From Siniperca chuatsi (Eukaryota; Chordata; Actinopteri; Centrarchiformes; Sinipercidae), in NCBI RefSeq assembly GCF_020085105.1, contig NC_058055.1, positions 16,253,822-16,317,821 of the forward strand: DNA of 64,000 nt. The letters are read 5' to 3'. The stretch's first letter is position 1. Every line of letters starts with the position of its first letter. This document shows positions 47,346-60,200 of this stretch, one piece after another. The notes beneath the pieces are model-generated. The model saw only the letters and a program-made list of their open reading frames with translations. It was not told the DNA's origin and ran no database searches. Position numbers and translations under genes: made by a program.

Positions 47346-48556
47346 TGTCAAACTTTTGCTTTTTTTCTCCAGTGTGGGTTTGAAAACAAATATTGGGGTG
47401 CAGTTTTCAAGATGGATTCAGAGTCTGCAGGCATCCAGATCACAAATGTAAATCCCTATAAACTAGTAATGTCTTATACAACAGTTTCACATCATAAGAC
47501 CAGTATAAGAGGCTGCATTTCAGGGGGAACACTGCATAGGCTTCAAACATGTACTGTGGAGGTGCTCAGTGAAAATGTGGGGATGTTCAGATATAGTGAC
47601 AAGAAGAAAAATTTTGGGGAAAAAAAGTCACATTTAAAGTACTTAAATTGCATTTTTAAGACATGTTAAAGTTCCAATATGCCTAATTAAAAATTGCAAC
47701 ACTGTCCAATTACTGTATGTTACAAGAAACTAACAGCCAGCTCTGATTTTGCCTCGTCACTAAAAACACATTTCACTCCTCTTGCATAATATCTCTGGAT
47801 TATGTGGCCAGTTCAAAAATACTCATCATTTCTTGAGAACAGAAACAAGGCTTGGCTTTATACAGAGACGTGATACTTAAACAAAACAAAACTGGAGTTC
47901 TGATAAAACTTATGTGATGTGTTTAACAGAATCAGTCCAGCCGGCCACTCGTGATGAGGAAGTAAACAAAAAGACAAAGACAGGATTAGGCTGTGACTAA
48001 ACCAATGAACAATTTACTCTCCGGTCACATAAAAACACTCAACAAAAGACAGAGCCCAGCGTGCAGAAGGAAGACCACGAGTGCTGACAGAGTGTCCTAT
48101 TTTTCTTCCATTCAGTGAAATTAGACAATGAGACATTCCAACAAGTCTCTTCAGTCATGCCTGTAAAATTATCAGCATGAGATTTTTTTTTCGGGGTGTG
48201 TACTACGACGTTATGGAAAAACAGTAACAAGGAACAACTTATTTTTTTTCCTTTTTTTTAGGAAAATGATTTATTACTTGAATGTTAGGTATTAGTATGG
48301 TTGTGTTTATTCTTTATCAAATTCATTTAAGAAAAATCTCCATGGGAGAAATACAGTTTGTTTCACTCAAACATTCCTATCACCATCATCATTAATTAAT
48401 TTCCTTGTTAGTCATTAATATTTTATTGGTCCCTCGTTTTTTTCTTGTTCTTTGTCAACTTGAAAGTCATCAGATCCAATAGTAACACCTGAATCACTGT
48501 TGGTTCAGATGAACATTATTGTCTCTCACTTCATATTTTTGACTTCCTGTTTGTTG

Positions 48557-51500
48557 CTACAGCTCTGTTGTGTCTTTCTTCTTCCCTTGTTTCTGTCCAT
48601 CGTTGGCAGCACACCTGAATCCCAGGTTATCAGAGGCAGAGTCAGGAGTGTTGCCCATCCTGCAGGACACAGAATCAGAACCATCAAGCAGTCAGGACTG
48701 CAGTACAGTTAATCTGTGGGCTCGGAGTCTGAAAATACAACTCACCTGGTCGTGATTCGTGCCTTATGATTGGCTGAACCGTCCAACGTGTCAATCCAGG
48801 AGGCACCACGCAGCACATACGATGGTTGTGCTCCTGGAAAGGGTGTGGATGTCCATTCCCATGTGTTTCCCATCATGTCATACAGTCCTGCAGGAAGAAT
48901 CAACGTCATTCTTATAATATTAAGAAGCACACAGCAAGAATCAACCTTTATAATATTTCACACAGGGGTTTCCCTTGACATAACAGAGATATGAGAAGAT
49001 GAAACTGTCACAGCAGAGTACCTCAGACTCTCTTTGGTTTTAATACATTTCTGAAACATCAACTAATGACATCTCTGTTACCATGTAGCACCTCTTATCT
49101 TATATCATCTCATTAATGTTTAACTAAGGGACAGTTACCATAACCGTTCTGAGGAGGAAACGCTGTAACAGGAGAGATGCCATGGTATCCATCCTCTGCA
49201 GTGTCTCCATCTGGAAACGATCCCTAAAACACATGGAAAAAACAGCCATTAGTTATTACAAAGCATGTGTTTTCACATTCCACTGACAATTTATATATAC
49301 ACAATATATATCAGTATTACTGATGTTAAGATTAAAACCGTACCGAACACATTATTTTTACTGCAACGTTCTTCTAGAAGTTTTTCTATAAGTATCTCAG
49401 CTAACACATAATTAACATAAACCTTTAGATAAGTAGGTCTTATAAACCTTAATCAGTTTTGCAACCAAATTTAGCCAAAGAACTAAAATCATTATCTGCA
49501 GAAATGAGTAGAAAACTATCACGTCAGTGTCAGTTTAAAAAAACAACAACATATCAGTGAATCCCTAATCAAAGCATCCTATGAGAATATATTGCACTAA
49601 TGCTACTGCAATATGCATTATTGTAGTAGGCTGACCTGCCACAGGTTGGTTCTGTTGGCCTGGAACTTGTTTCCCCACGGATAAGTCCGACCTGGAACAC
49701 AAGAGGCAGGAAAGAGATAAGAGGACAGCAAACAATTAAATTATATACTAATGATTAAGCAAGGTAGTCAAGAAATCTACAAACTTAAAGCCCCCCACTC
49801 CATTAACGACTTGCCTGACCAACAAACTGAATCTGAGTTCTACTTTCACTTTGAGAGACAGTGGGACAGTCCTGACACCATCCCCCGTGACTCCATCCTC
49901 CAACTCCAGCCCACCCGCTCCACCCTCCCCACCTCAGCAGGGGCTTGGGCCTGCCCACCCCAGAAGCTCCCTGCTCCCCTACTGCAACAACGACTCTCTC
50001 CATCCTGGAGAAGGACTTCAACAGACCGTTCAGGAAGCAGAACCCCCGCACAGCAGCCGGGCCAGACTCTGTTTCTCCATCCGCCCTGAAGCACTGTGCC
50101 CATCAGCTGTTTCCGGTGTTCACAGACATCTTTAACACCTCACTGGAGACATGCCATGTGCCAGCCTGCTTCAAATCCTCCACCATCATCCCCCATCATC
50201 CCCATCCCCAAAAAAACAGGATAATGACTACAGACCAATGACTACAAGCTGAAGAAATTCAACCTGCCAAAGACAATGATGGTGCACTTCTACACCGGCA
50301 TAATCAAGGCCATCCTCACCTCCTCCATCACCATCTGGTATGCTGCTGCCACTGCCAAGGACAAGGGCAGACTGTAGCGTATCATTCGCTCTGCAGGGAA
50401 GGTGATTGGCTGCAATCTACCTTCCCTCCAGGACCCTGAGGCGTGCAGGAAAGATTGTGGCCGACCCCTTCCACCCTGGACACAAACTGTTTCAGAAACT
50501 CCCCTCCAGCAGGAAGCTGCGGTCCATCTAGACCAAAACCTCACGCCACAAAAACAGTTTCTTTCCGTCTGCAGCTGGCCTCATCAACAAGGCCCGGGAC
50601 CCCCACTGACACCGACTCTCATACCCCCTCAACCCCCCCTTATAATACAGTATACTCATACTGTAAACTTTTTTTTTTTACAGTTTATATCTTATTGTCA
50701 ATTTAACATTTTATATTTATGATTCTTGACCTGCAGTACTTGCTATATCTTTCTTTATATTTCTACTATGTTTATTGTTTTGCACCAAAATACCAAAGCA
50801 AATTCCTTTTATGTGTAAACCTACTTGGCAATAAAGCGGATTCTGATTCTGTTCCACCTCTTTCTTCTTTTGACTCATGAAGCATCAATGTAAAATAAAA
50901 CACAGTTCTAACTCTGTTTAATGGATGTCAGTCGATACAAACAGTCAAAAAGGTACACAACGCTATCATAATGGTGGCACATACAGTATATATTCAATGC
51001 TTTCAGTGTACAAACTGTGTACCTTGCAGCCCCCCGCGTGCAGCCCACTCCCACTCCTCCTCAGTGGGCAGTCTCTTGCCCTTCCACCGGCAGAAGGCCT
51101 GAGCATCATTCCAGCTCACCTGGACCACCGGGAAGCCCAGGCGCTCACGTATGCCTGAACCAGGTCCTGCAGGCTGAATAGTAGAGGGTCAAAGGAGTGA
51201 AAGGCAGGCAATGAGAGCATGCTAGGAGATATACAAAAAAAACTATGGAAAAGATAGGGATTCAAGGTAAAACTCGTGACCTCACCTGTCTCCAAAACAC
51301 CCGTTCTATAGGCAACCACCAAGGAGCAGACTGGACGGGAAAGATGAGAAAATGAGTCACAAGACAACCTTACAAATGGTCACTGCTATCCATAAAGTCT
51401 ACCAAGTGTATTGCAATAGTGTCCTTACAGTGTAGCAAACAGCCAAATGTTTCTTGTAATGTTTCTAGAGTGCTAAATAATCACTTTGTTTTCATTATTG

Positions 51501-52282
51501 ACTGATCCATTTATTTTGTGAATAATTAATTAATTGTTTAGCCAATACAATGTCAAAAAATAGTCAAAGCGCCAATGGTGAGGTCATCATCATCATTATT
51601 ATTATTATTATTGTTTTTTACTGTCTGACCAATAGCTCAAACCCAAAGAAATTCAATTACAATACTGTGATTCAGCAGCAAATCTTCACATTTGAGAAGC
51701 TGAATGGTCAATTGATGTCAGACTAACAATTAAGCTAATCAACTGTTCTCATTCTTTTATTTCCTAAATCAAAAATCCCAGTACCTCAATTCTCTGTGTG
51801 ACTTTGCTCTTCAGCTCTTCTGACACAAAGTCTTGAAACACAAAACTCCACCCAAACGTCTCAGCTTCAGTTTTGTACTTGTCTGCTCTCACAAAGTCTC
51901 TGTGGTGAACGAAGGCCAAGTCAGAGGCTTTATTACATTATTTTTAACTAACTGTCAAACACCCTAATATCAGGTTTCAAGCTTCATTACCTGAAATCTG
52001 CATTTGTTACAGGGTATTTGTCCATTTTAAAAGGCTGCAGTTCAACCTCCCTGGTGGGGGATTCTCCATCTCTCCCATCAGCTGCACTGGTTCCCATTAA
52101 CATCTTTCCGCCTGGTATATTCAGCATCTCATCTGCTGCTGTGTGTCAGGAGGAAACTTGTCTCCATCATGTTGATTCAATGTTAATATTATTTATGTTT
52201 TGGAAGTTAAAAGGTGTGAATTCTTACCCGCCACTGACAGTAAAAACACAGCAGATATCCACGACGCCGTTTTAGCATTCAT
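48557..52282 (-). CDS. sumf2: SUMF2, sulfatase-modifying factor 2
   Basis: Nine exons on the minus strand: 52228-52282, 51991-52138, 51785-51899, 51286-51330, 51023-51173, 49636-49691, 49139-49223, 48746-48887, 48557-48659. They join to 299 residues (human 301). SUMF2 is an endoplasmic reticulum paralogue of the formylglycine-generating enzyme SUMF1 that binds sulfatases and modulates SUMF1 without activity of its own. Visible: signal peptide [97 protein letters not shown] and [15 protein letters not shown]. The two active-site cysteines of SUMF1 are not present in the LRGASWIDT region, as expected for SUMF2. The C-terminus KDTTEL resembles the PGEL retention signal of human SUMF2. Confidence 0.96.
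49745..50855 (+). mobile_element. 5'-truncated, internally deleted LINE in sumf2 intron 5
   Basis: Sense to the window and antisense to sumf2. Reverse transcriptase text is visible: [50 protein letters not shown], then after loss of the central part of the domain [56 protein letters not shown]. The 3' end reads GGCAATAAAGCGGATTCTGATTCTG-like text, a short tandem tail typical of L2/Maui-type fish LINEs. Frames are interrupted by shifts; it is dead. Recent insertion is suggested by the readable 3' end. Confidence 0.8.
51488..51745 (-). repeat. Dispersed repeat in sumf2 intron 3
   Basis: GTGAATAATTAATTAATTGT, AATCTTCACATTTGAGAAGC and TTAAGCTAATCAACTG follow the same family as 32690-32900, opposite orientation. 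An (ATT)n run at 51594-51613 is included. Confidence 0.55.
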
Positions 52283-53870
52283 TTTTGACAAGCTAGTTTT
52301 AGCTAACATTAATTTGACATTCCGCATATATATATGAACAAATACAAGTTTAAGAGTTAACAAACAGCGCAACTTATCAAACTTCGATTCAATGGATACA
52401 TTTTTGTCGTTTCTGTCGGACAACTTTCACCGTCGCAACGGAAATGGGTTCAACGATAAACAGGGTCCGTGTACAATAAAAGGTTCCGCTTTATTTACAA
52501 CACAAGCGTTCATTTCTTTTTATATATTTTTCCCTGTATGAGCGATACCGTATGAAGTTGTACTATATATGACCCAAAGTTGTACTATACTAAAGCAAAT
52601 GATATCTATAATAAATTATATCCATTGTACTTTATGTAAGGCAAATATGAAGCTGCAAGTCACAATTTGTTTAGGTTAAAGAGTTAAATAAAAACTAAAA
52701 AGGTTTGAAACATATATGAGATTAAGGATAGTCTGCCACTAAAACGGTGAATCCAGCTTGAGAAACAAATTAACCCTTAAATATTTATTTGTAAATGGAT
52801 TTTTGTTATATATAAAAGTCTTGCGGAGAAACTGTTTATCAAAAATAAAAAACATGAGGCTTAATTGACTAAATACGATCTAAAATAATTATTTTATTTA
52901 TACGTTTTTATAAATTTACTTTCTTCAAATGTTAATGTATACTAAATTAACACCCAATACTTTAATTTTGAAAGTTTAAAATGCAAATTAAACATGCAGA
53001 CTTAATGAAAACTGACATTTCAGTGAATGCAATCCCATTTTTTTTTTCTTTTTTTACAGTTCACGGTCAGGAGTTTGTATATTTAATGTTATGTAGAGTG
53101 GTAGAAGAACTCTAAATCTGTAATCGAGTTAAATAAATATTAGAGAAAGTGTTATAGTACTGTATATTATTGGATTTTTAATCACTGATGCATTCATGTA
53201 TGAGTGGAGAGGAAGATAAGTTTAACTATCTTATATAGTGTTGTTCATCTATAACAGCGCATATTGTATAAGCTTTTATGTTTTGTGTGTGTGGCATCTG
53301 TAAAGTTACTACAGCTTCTATTTAGTGATTAAAAAGTACAATATTTCATTTTTAACTGTAGTCGAAAATAAGTAGCAGAAAATAGAAATGCTTAAGTTCA
53401 AGAACCAAAGAAAGGGTACTTGTGTAAATGTATATAAGTCACATTCCACCACTGGTTGTGCGTTAGTGTTTTAATAGCTTAGTCTAGATGTGGTTCTTAA
53501 CATTCATGCACTCTTCCAAGCAGAAAAAGAACATTTGTTAGGTTGAGCAAAGACAAAACACAACCAAATCTTTCAAGAGCCATGAAAACTTTTAATGGGT
53601 AGAAACAAAACTGAGTGAGTTGAGAGGTCAGTGCTTTTAACAAAATCTCATAAATAAACCAATCAGAGGGAGGCATTGACAAATCCATGAAAAAAACAAT
53701 GACTAGCAAAACAATGGTTTCTGACAGACGCTGTGATGGATGCCGTGGTGTTTACAGCGGGCAGCGGGGGTGCTTCAAAGTTCCAAGAGCGGGAACACGT
53801 TGACTGAACCGTCAGGTAAACAACTATCCCTGCGAGTATGATAACAGATGCAGCTTCTTCACTTGACCTT
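52283..53870. other. Intergenic DNA between sumf2 and cct6a
   Basis: Carries the sumf2 promoter (about 52283-52480) and the cct6a 3' UTR (to about 53575, where a minus-strand ATTAAA lies at 53591-53596). Elsewhere AT-rich, with a fragment of the AGTAC-type repeat at 53340-53455. No gene seen. Confidence 0.5.
53340..53455 (-). repeat. Fragment of the AGTAC-type dispersed repeat
   Basis: GGGTACTTGTGTAAATGTAT and ACATTCCACCACTGG match the end of the family at 4313-4885. Confidence 0.4.
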
Positions 53871-54222
53871 TTAACCTTTGAGGGAAGACATTCCAGCTCG
53901 CATGATCTCATCCACCAACAAGATGTTGCTGGCGATCACCGTGCTGTAAAGGAACAAAGACCCACATAAGAGATTAATGAGGAGACAACGCATCAGGATA
54001 ATTTCAAATATTAGCCTGTTTACAGCTTAGAAAAGAGTAATCTCACCATGAATGGAGAAGCTGTTTCTTAACGCTGTAATTATCCCATACACCTGCTTCT
54101 CCTGCCACCATGGGTTCCCCTGAAAAACAACAGGATTCAAGTAAAAAACAAACTTGTGATAGAAGTGCATTATTACCCAACTGGGTATTTGGAGGCTAAA
54201 AAAGGGATTACACTACGACTCA

Positions 54223-54260
<38 letters not shown>

Positions 54261-57200
54261 AGACACAACCATAACTGTGAGGAACAAAACACAAATGTGC
54301 AGTCTTTGACAGGAACAATCAAGGGAAGCATCCTCATACAGTATCTTTAGTGATACTAAGAGAGAGGTGAGGGACATTTTTACTCTGCAAATGTTCTGAT
54401 TTCTGATAGTTCCCCCTTTTGCGAGTTTATTGCTGTTTGACGTCTTTATGATAGTGAGCATGTACTTGATGCTCAGTGTCAAAAAGGCTCAAATTCTCTG
54501 CACTTTATTTCACAGTTTAGCCTCAATTAAACTTGAAGATGAAAGCACTTCAAAATCCATTAAGTTTATATTCTTATCTTAGTGACAGCTGCTTTTGCAA
54601 AACAGACATTGTGATGTATTGTAGATGTCTTGAAATATATTGCCATAACACAATCTTCTATTAACGGTGTGCTGTGGTTCTGACCTGTGCTGAGGTCCAC
54701 TCCAACTAGCTGACCAGACTCTTTGTACTCCGTCTGCAGCTTCAGCAGGGTCTCCTGTGGGTCATAGCCAGAGTTCTGGGCCAAAACCTACAAAGGAAGA
54801 TACATAAATAAAATCAACAGAGGCTGATACAGTATGAATGCTAAACAGATCAAATCAGTTTTAGAGTTTATCTGGCTAATGATAAAGTTGAATAAGATGA
54901 CCAGAGATATTTTAAGTCGGTACAATTAAGTAGTACAATACTGAAGCAAGAGTTTTCTATAACACATAAGGTAAAGAAACACTGAAAGCCTGAAGGGGGT
55001 TGGGGGGAGTATAAATCCTTCACCTTGGGGATGACTAGGAGAGCATCTGCAAATGCCTGGACTCCCAGCTGGGCTCTGCCTTTCACATTGGGCTTGTGTT
55101 TTACCAGAGCGTCTGCCACAGCCACCTCGAACGCACCTGCGCCGGCCACGACACTACCTGAAGACACAAAGATGAAAAGAAGATGCAATTGAGAAAGGTT
55201 TAACTGCTTCGGCTCAAAAAAGCAAGAACAATGTGTTTAAAACAAAATTAATCATCGTTTTGATCAGCTGAATACATGTAGGAGAGACTGAAACTCTCCT
55301 AATGCAGAGGAAAAGACCACAGTCACTGTAGCACAGACATGAGAGAACAGGGAGAGCCACGTTAGCGTCCCTGGGTGTTCGCTGTGCAAATGAGACCAAC
55401 TGCATTTTACAAAAGAAAGAACGAACAGATAAACTGACCACAATTGCAGCTGTTAGTTTAATGATACAATTAGAATCAAGGTAAGTAGAATAAAGAGAAA
55501 TGACTGGAGCTAATGTGCCCAAAAGGACAGTGTCCAGAAATTCAATGAATTTTGTTGAGTGGATCCAAAGACCTTTGACATATGGTTTTTATCCATATAA
55601 CATTTGGATGACACAGTCTGAAAGGGCTTTACAGAGCCGCTTTAGACAGTAAAACCTACCTCCAGAAGAGTGACAAAAGTAACTTTAAGAAAACTGACAT
55701 ATATTTTCTAAATTGCATCAAATTGCAATTAAAAAAAGTAAGTGTAAAATGTTAAAACATGGCAGTGACTGCGTGATAAACCATGAAATGTATTCATGCA
55801 GTAAGAGGATCAACTGCAAACCCTGAATTTGAACATTGCAAAGAAAATGTTGAACTGCACCCTGGTGGCAAACAAAATTCGACTGAATTGCTTTTGCTTA
55901 GTTTGGTGCAATAAATCATATTTCCATAAAACTAAAACAAAGTCAAATGACACAAACACATAGTAAAATGTTAGGTTCCTTAGTGTCTTACCATCTTCAA
56001 TGGCGTTCTTGACTGCCCGCAAACCATCTCTTACGGCATCTTTGATCTGTGTGAGGGTGTGTTTGTTGGGTCCTTTCACCAGCAGGGTGACTGAGCGAGG
56101 GTTCCCACACTTCTCAATGAATGTGTACTTCTCCTCTCCCTGTGAATAGGGAGGGCAATTAACAACTCTGCATTGACTTCTTAAAACATAAATAAATGCA
56201 AAAAAAACTAAGCGCTTGAAGAAAAAAAAAAGTTGCTTTTCACACTGGATAAAAAAAAAAGAAAGAAAGAATACACCCAGATAAATACTCACCAGTGTGT
56301 GTTCATAAACCAACCCAGCACTTCCCAAGCACTCAGGTGTGAGGTCATCAACTGAATTCATGGCAATGCCACCGCAAGCGAGGGTGAGCCTGCCGAGGGA
56401 ACAACACACTGTATGTATAATTCAGTTCTTTGGTGTGATTTATGATGGAAAACATTATGCAGCTGGGGATGCACAGTTGCCCAAACTACAGCAGCTGTGG
56501 TCTGTGCAGGTGTCCCCGTCCTGATGCAAGTGAATCAAGCTGGCTCACTCACTGAGTCTTAAGAAGATCCTGCATCTCTGCGTCTTCAGTGGATATCTCA
56601 ACATTTGTTTAAATACATGTTATGCTTTTGATTGAGGGACTGAAACAAAACATTTAATTTACTTACTAATTTTTCTTTGATTTTCACAAATTAAGAAAAA
56701 TGTGCTAAATGCACCCAGAAGGGTAGAGACGTCACATCTCAGAATACAGTAAAAGCAAATGGCATAATGCTAATCTGCATCTCAGATGTTAGGCATCTGT
56801 ACATGTTCTGATTTCTTTTGGATAATGGTTAAAAATGCAGATCTCATTGGTCAAGCTGAATTGAAACCTTTGCAGTTGACAGAGCTGAAGCAGACCCGTA
56901 AAAAGGAACACAATATGAACCAGCGAGTTTCGTCGTTGTGTTACAATTTGGCACCCACAAACTGGTCACACTACTATAGGTCAACTAACTCATATTAGCA
57001 TTGCCACAGTAGCTAGACAATACCTAAAGAGACAAAAGATTAAAAGAAGATACTCAGAAAACACACAAGTATAATTGCCTCGGCAATAAGGCAAGAACAA
57101 TGTGTTTAAAACAAAATCAATCATTGTTCTGATCAGCTGAATACATGTAGGAGACACTAAAACTCTCCTAATGCAGAGGAAAAGACCAGAGTCACTGTAG

Positions 57201-60200
57201 CACAGACATGAGAGAACAGGGAGAGCCACGTTAGCATCCCTGGGTGTTCGCTGTGCAAATGAGACCAACTGGTGTACCAGTTCTGGTAATGAATCTGGTT
57301 GAGTGGATCCAAAGACCTTTGGCATGTGGGTTTATCCATACAACATTCAGACCAGGAGACTGATTCGTCTGTTGTGGCTGCCCTGCCTCTGTTTGACAGG
57401 CTGAAGGCCACTCCCTTGTGGCTAAGTGCATTCACGCTGCTCTCTGAAAATTACAACAGTCCTGATAATGACGGTGATAAGAAATGGCTGCATGTCTCAC
57501 CACAGTATAGAGAAAACACAGTATACCAGCACACCTATTGCTACCTTATGGACCTCTAGTATTATTAGTATTATTTATAGTAAGATGGTTTTGTGCAATG
57601 CTTTTATTTTCTATTAATATGTTTATATATATTTCTTGGATTGTACATCTTACCCGTCTAATTTTTGTTCTTTTTCCTTCTTGTAAAGAATGCAGTAAAT
57701 TCGTTTACACATGTGCTCGCCCAAAAAAACAGAGCAACTACAACATTTCCACTGTACAGAAATATATTATATTTGTAACAGGGAAAATGTGATACTTTCT
57801 TACCTCTCCATATTCCTCCTCTTTGCCCTGCGCAGGGCTACAATGCCTTCCTTGGCAAGAGCATCCAGGGAGAATGGATCAATACCCTACACAACACAGA
57901 GAAAACTTCAATTTATCATCATCAAGTCAAGACATAATTCACTGTGTGTTTGTCAGTTTCAGCGATGTGAAGTTTATTCTGATCTGTTGAATACATGTAG
58001 GGGAGGAACGGACTCTCCTAATGCAGAGGTACAGATCAGATTTACTGTTGCACAGATGGAAGAGACCAGGGGGAGCTACGTTAGCATCCTTGGGTGTTCA
58101 CTGTGCACTTGATAAGGCCCTTATTTTCACTTAACAAGCCTCTCACTTCAACCTCCGACATTTCCTGTAATCCTTACTGTTTTACTTGACTGGTTAGGCA
58201 ATGCTTTTATCATCCTGCATGATATGTTATTTTTATTGGTTGTTTTTTAAAGCACATTTTGATATATAAATGAGTAAGGAGACGACTAATTACAGTGTAA
58301 CTGAAGTTAAAATACCAATACTGCATGAATCCTCTTCAATCATACCTTCTGGTTAATGACGACAAAACCCTTCTCTCCATTGGGGCTGACTTTGTTCTTC
58401 AGGGCGATGATCTTCTGCACGCGGTCCTCGATGAACTTCCTTTCTGCAGCCACAAGCTTCTCCCTCTCCCCTGCACTCTTGTAGAAGAAGCCGGAGTTGA
58501 CCTCTGTCTTTTCGTACTCCAAGGAGACGTTGCAGGTCAGCACGTAGGCATCCTCCACCCTCTTCTTCATGTCTGGGTGTCGGGCACCGTGGTCCAACAC
58601 CAAACCTCTGATCAGTCTGACAAAGAACAAAAAAGCAGCAACCTTTAGATGTCTGGGACCCCTATACACCCCTGCACCACTAGCAGGAACTATCAGTAAA
58701 GGGATGAATTGCCTCTTGTTCCAAGTCTTTATTAAGACTCACTGTGTATCGCAGTCAGTTTTGTGCTTCATCTCCATGATTTCCACCATGTACAGGTCGA
58801 TTGGCTCATTGGGTTTAGCGATGGCCAGCACAGCATCTACTACAGCCTGTGGAAGAAAAAAAAAATAATAAAAATAATCACACCAATCATTGAAAATAAA
58901 ATTGACAGGAAATAATTTGCTCACTGCCATGGGACCTTTTAAAATTGGAAAAATCAAACTTCTGCTCCCCCTACCTATCTGTACCCAGCACCAACTGTCA
59001 GCTAATAGCCATGGCCAGATGTATAGTGCTAAAAGTCATTAGTCCCTTGATAGAAATATCAATTACAGTGTTGAAAATGTATCACTTTGACCATTTCCCA
59101 AAACAAACTGGTAACATCTGGTAACACAAAGGCAAAGAGCTGCTTGTCTGGGGTTATCTGACTAAGAAAAGACAGCACTTCAGTGTATGGTAGCTTATGA
59201 GGGACATTTGTCATTATTTGACATTTTGCAGCCAAAAGGGATAAACTAGTCTACTAAGAGTAACAAGAAAAAGAAAAGAAAAAAGGTAATTGATTGACGC
59301 CGTCAGTGAACTGCCGACCCTCAGCTCTGCGTATACTGAGCTCATTCCCTCATCATGTCTCACCTCAGTGAGCAGGTCTGCCAGCTCTGTGTGGACCTTG
59401 GTCCTTAGGGAAGTGCGTGCTACGTTGATGAGGGTCTCTCTGTCCATTTCCCGAGTCACCTTCACCTCCTCCAGAGCAGCCAGGGCTTTCTCTTTTGCCG
59501 CCTCAAAGCCCTCAGCGATGATTCTTGGATGAAGACCCTGCAGGCGGAAATCAAAAGGGAGTTATGGAAGGAAAATATATCTAGTTCCAGATACTGAATA
59601 TTGACAGGTATTCTGAAGAGATTCACATGCCAAATTAGGTTAAAAAACAACAACAACAACAACATCCACTACATTAATAAAATGATTTCTCATGAATAGT
59701 GCTGGGGTACATTCTAGGTGGATAACCAGACAGGCCTCTCTCTTTTACCTCCGACACGTAGAGGTCCGCCTGCTTCAGCAGTTCACCGATGATGAGGACA
59801 TTGGAGGTGGTTCCGTCTCCCGTGATGTCATCCTGTGCCGTGGCAACCTTCGCAATGAGTGATGCTGTCGGGTGCTGAATTTGCTGAGAAGGAACAAGTA
59901 GAGAAAAGATTTTGAAAAGTGCAACATAAGAAACGAGCAAACGTAAGCATGTTCATTATGCAAAGCACTTGAAAACAGGATTTACTTTTCTTTCATCGAT
60001 ATATCCTGTAATAAACATGTGGTGTTGTGCACTATTAGGTAGCAAAATTATACTTTTGATACCTTACTTTGACAAATATTAAGATGTTTAGGGGTGTAAC
60101 TGTTTTGAAACCACAACCGATGTAAACGTCTTTGGGCTCGAGTCGCGGTTCTGTCTTCTGTGTCGTATTTATGTCTTTTACTCACATGTGCAGAACAGAA

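Larger units (their letters stand above)
44511..48555. other. Intergenic DNA between the coiled-coil gene and sumf2
   Basis: Contains the presumed promoter of the coiled-coil gene (about 44530-44800), three recognisable repeats (44976-45583, 46690-46862, 46908-47345) and an (ATT)-rich palindrome near 45940-45976. The sumf2 3' UTR should occupy roughly 48270-48556. No gene is recognised in the remainder. Confidence 0.5.

Noticed and set aside
49751-50241. Overlapping frames taken as a host gene in sumf2 intron 5
   Set aside because: They are pieces of LINE reverse transcriptase text.
54231-54257. A-run in cct6a intron 11 as the tail of a retrocopy
   Set aside because: No retrocopy body or target duplication found next to it.
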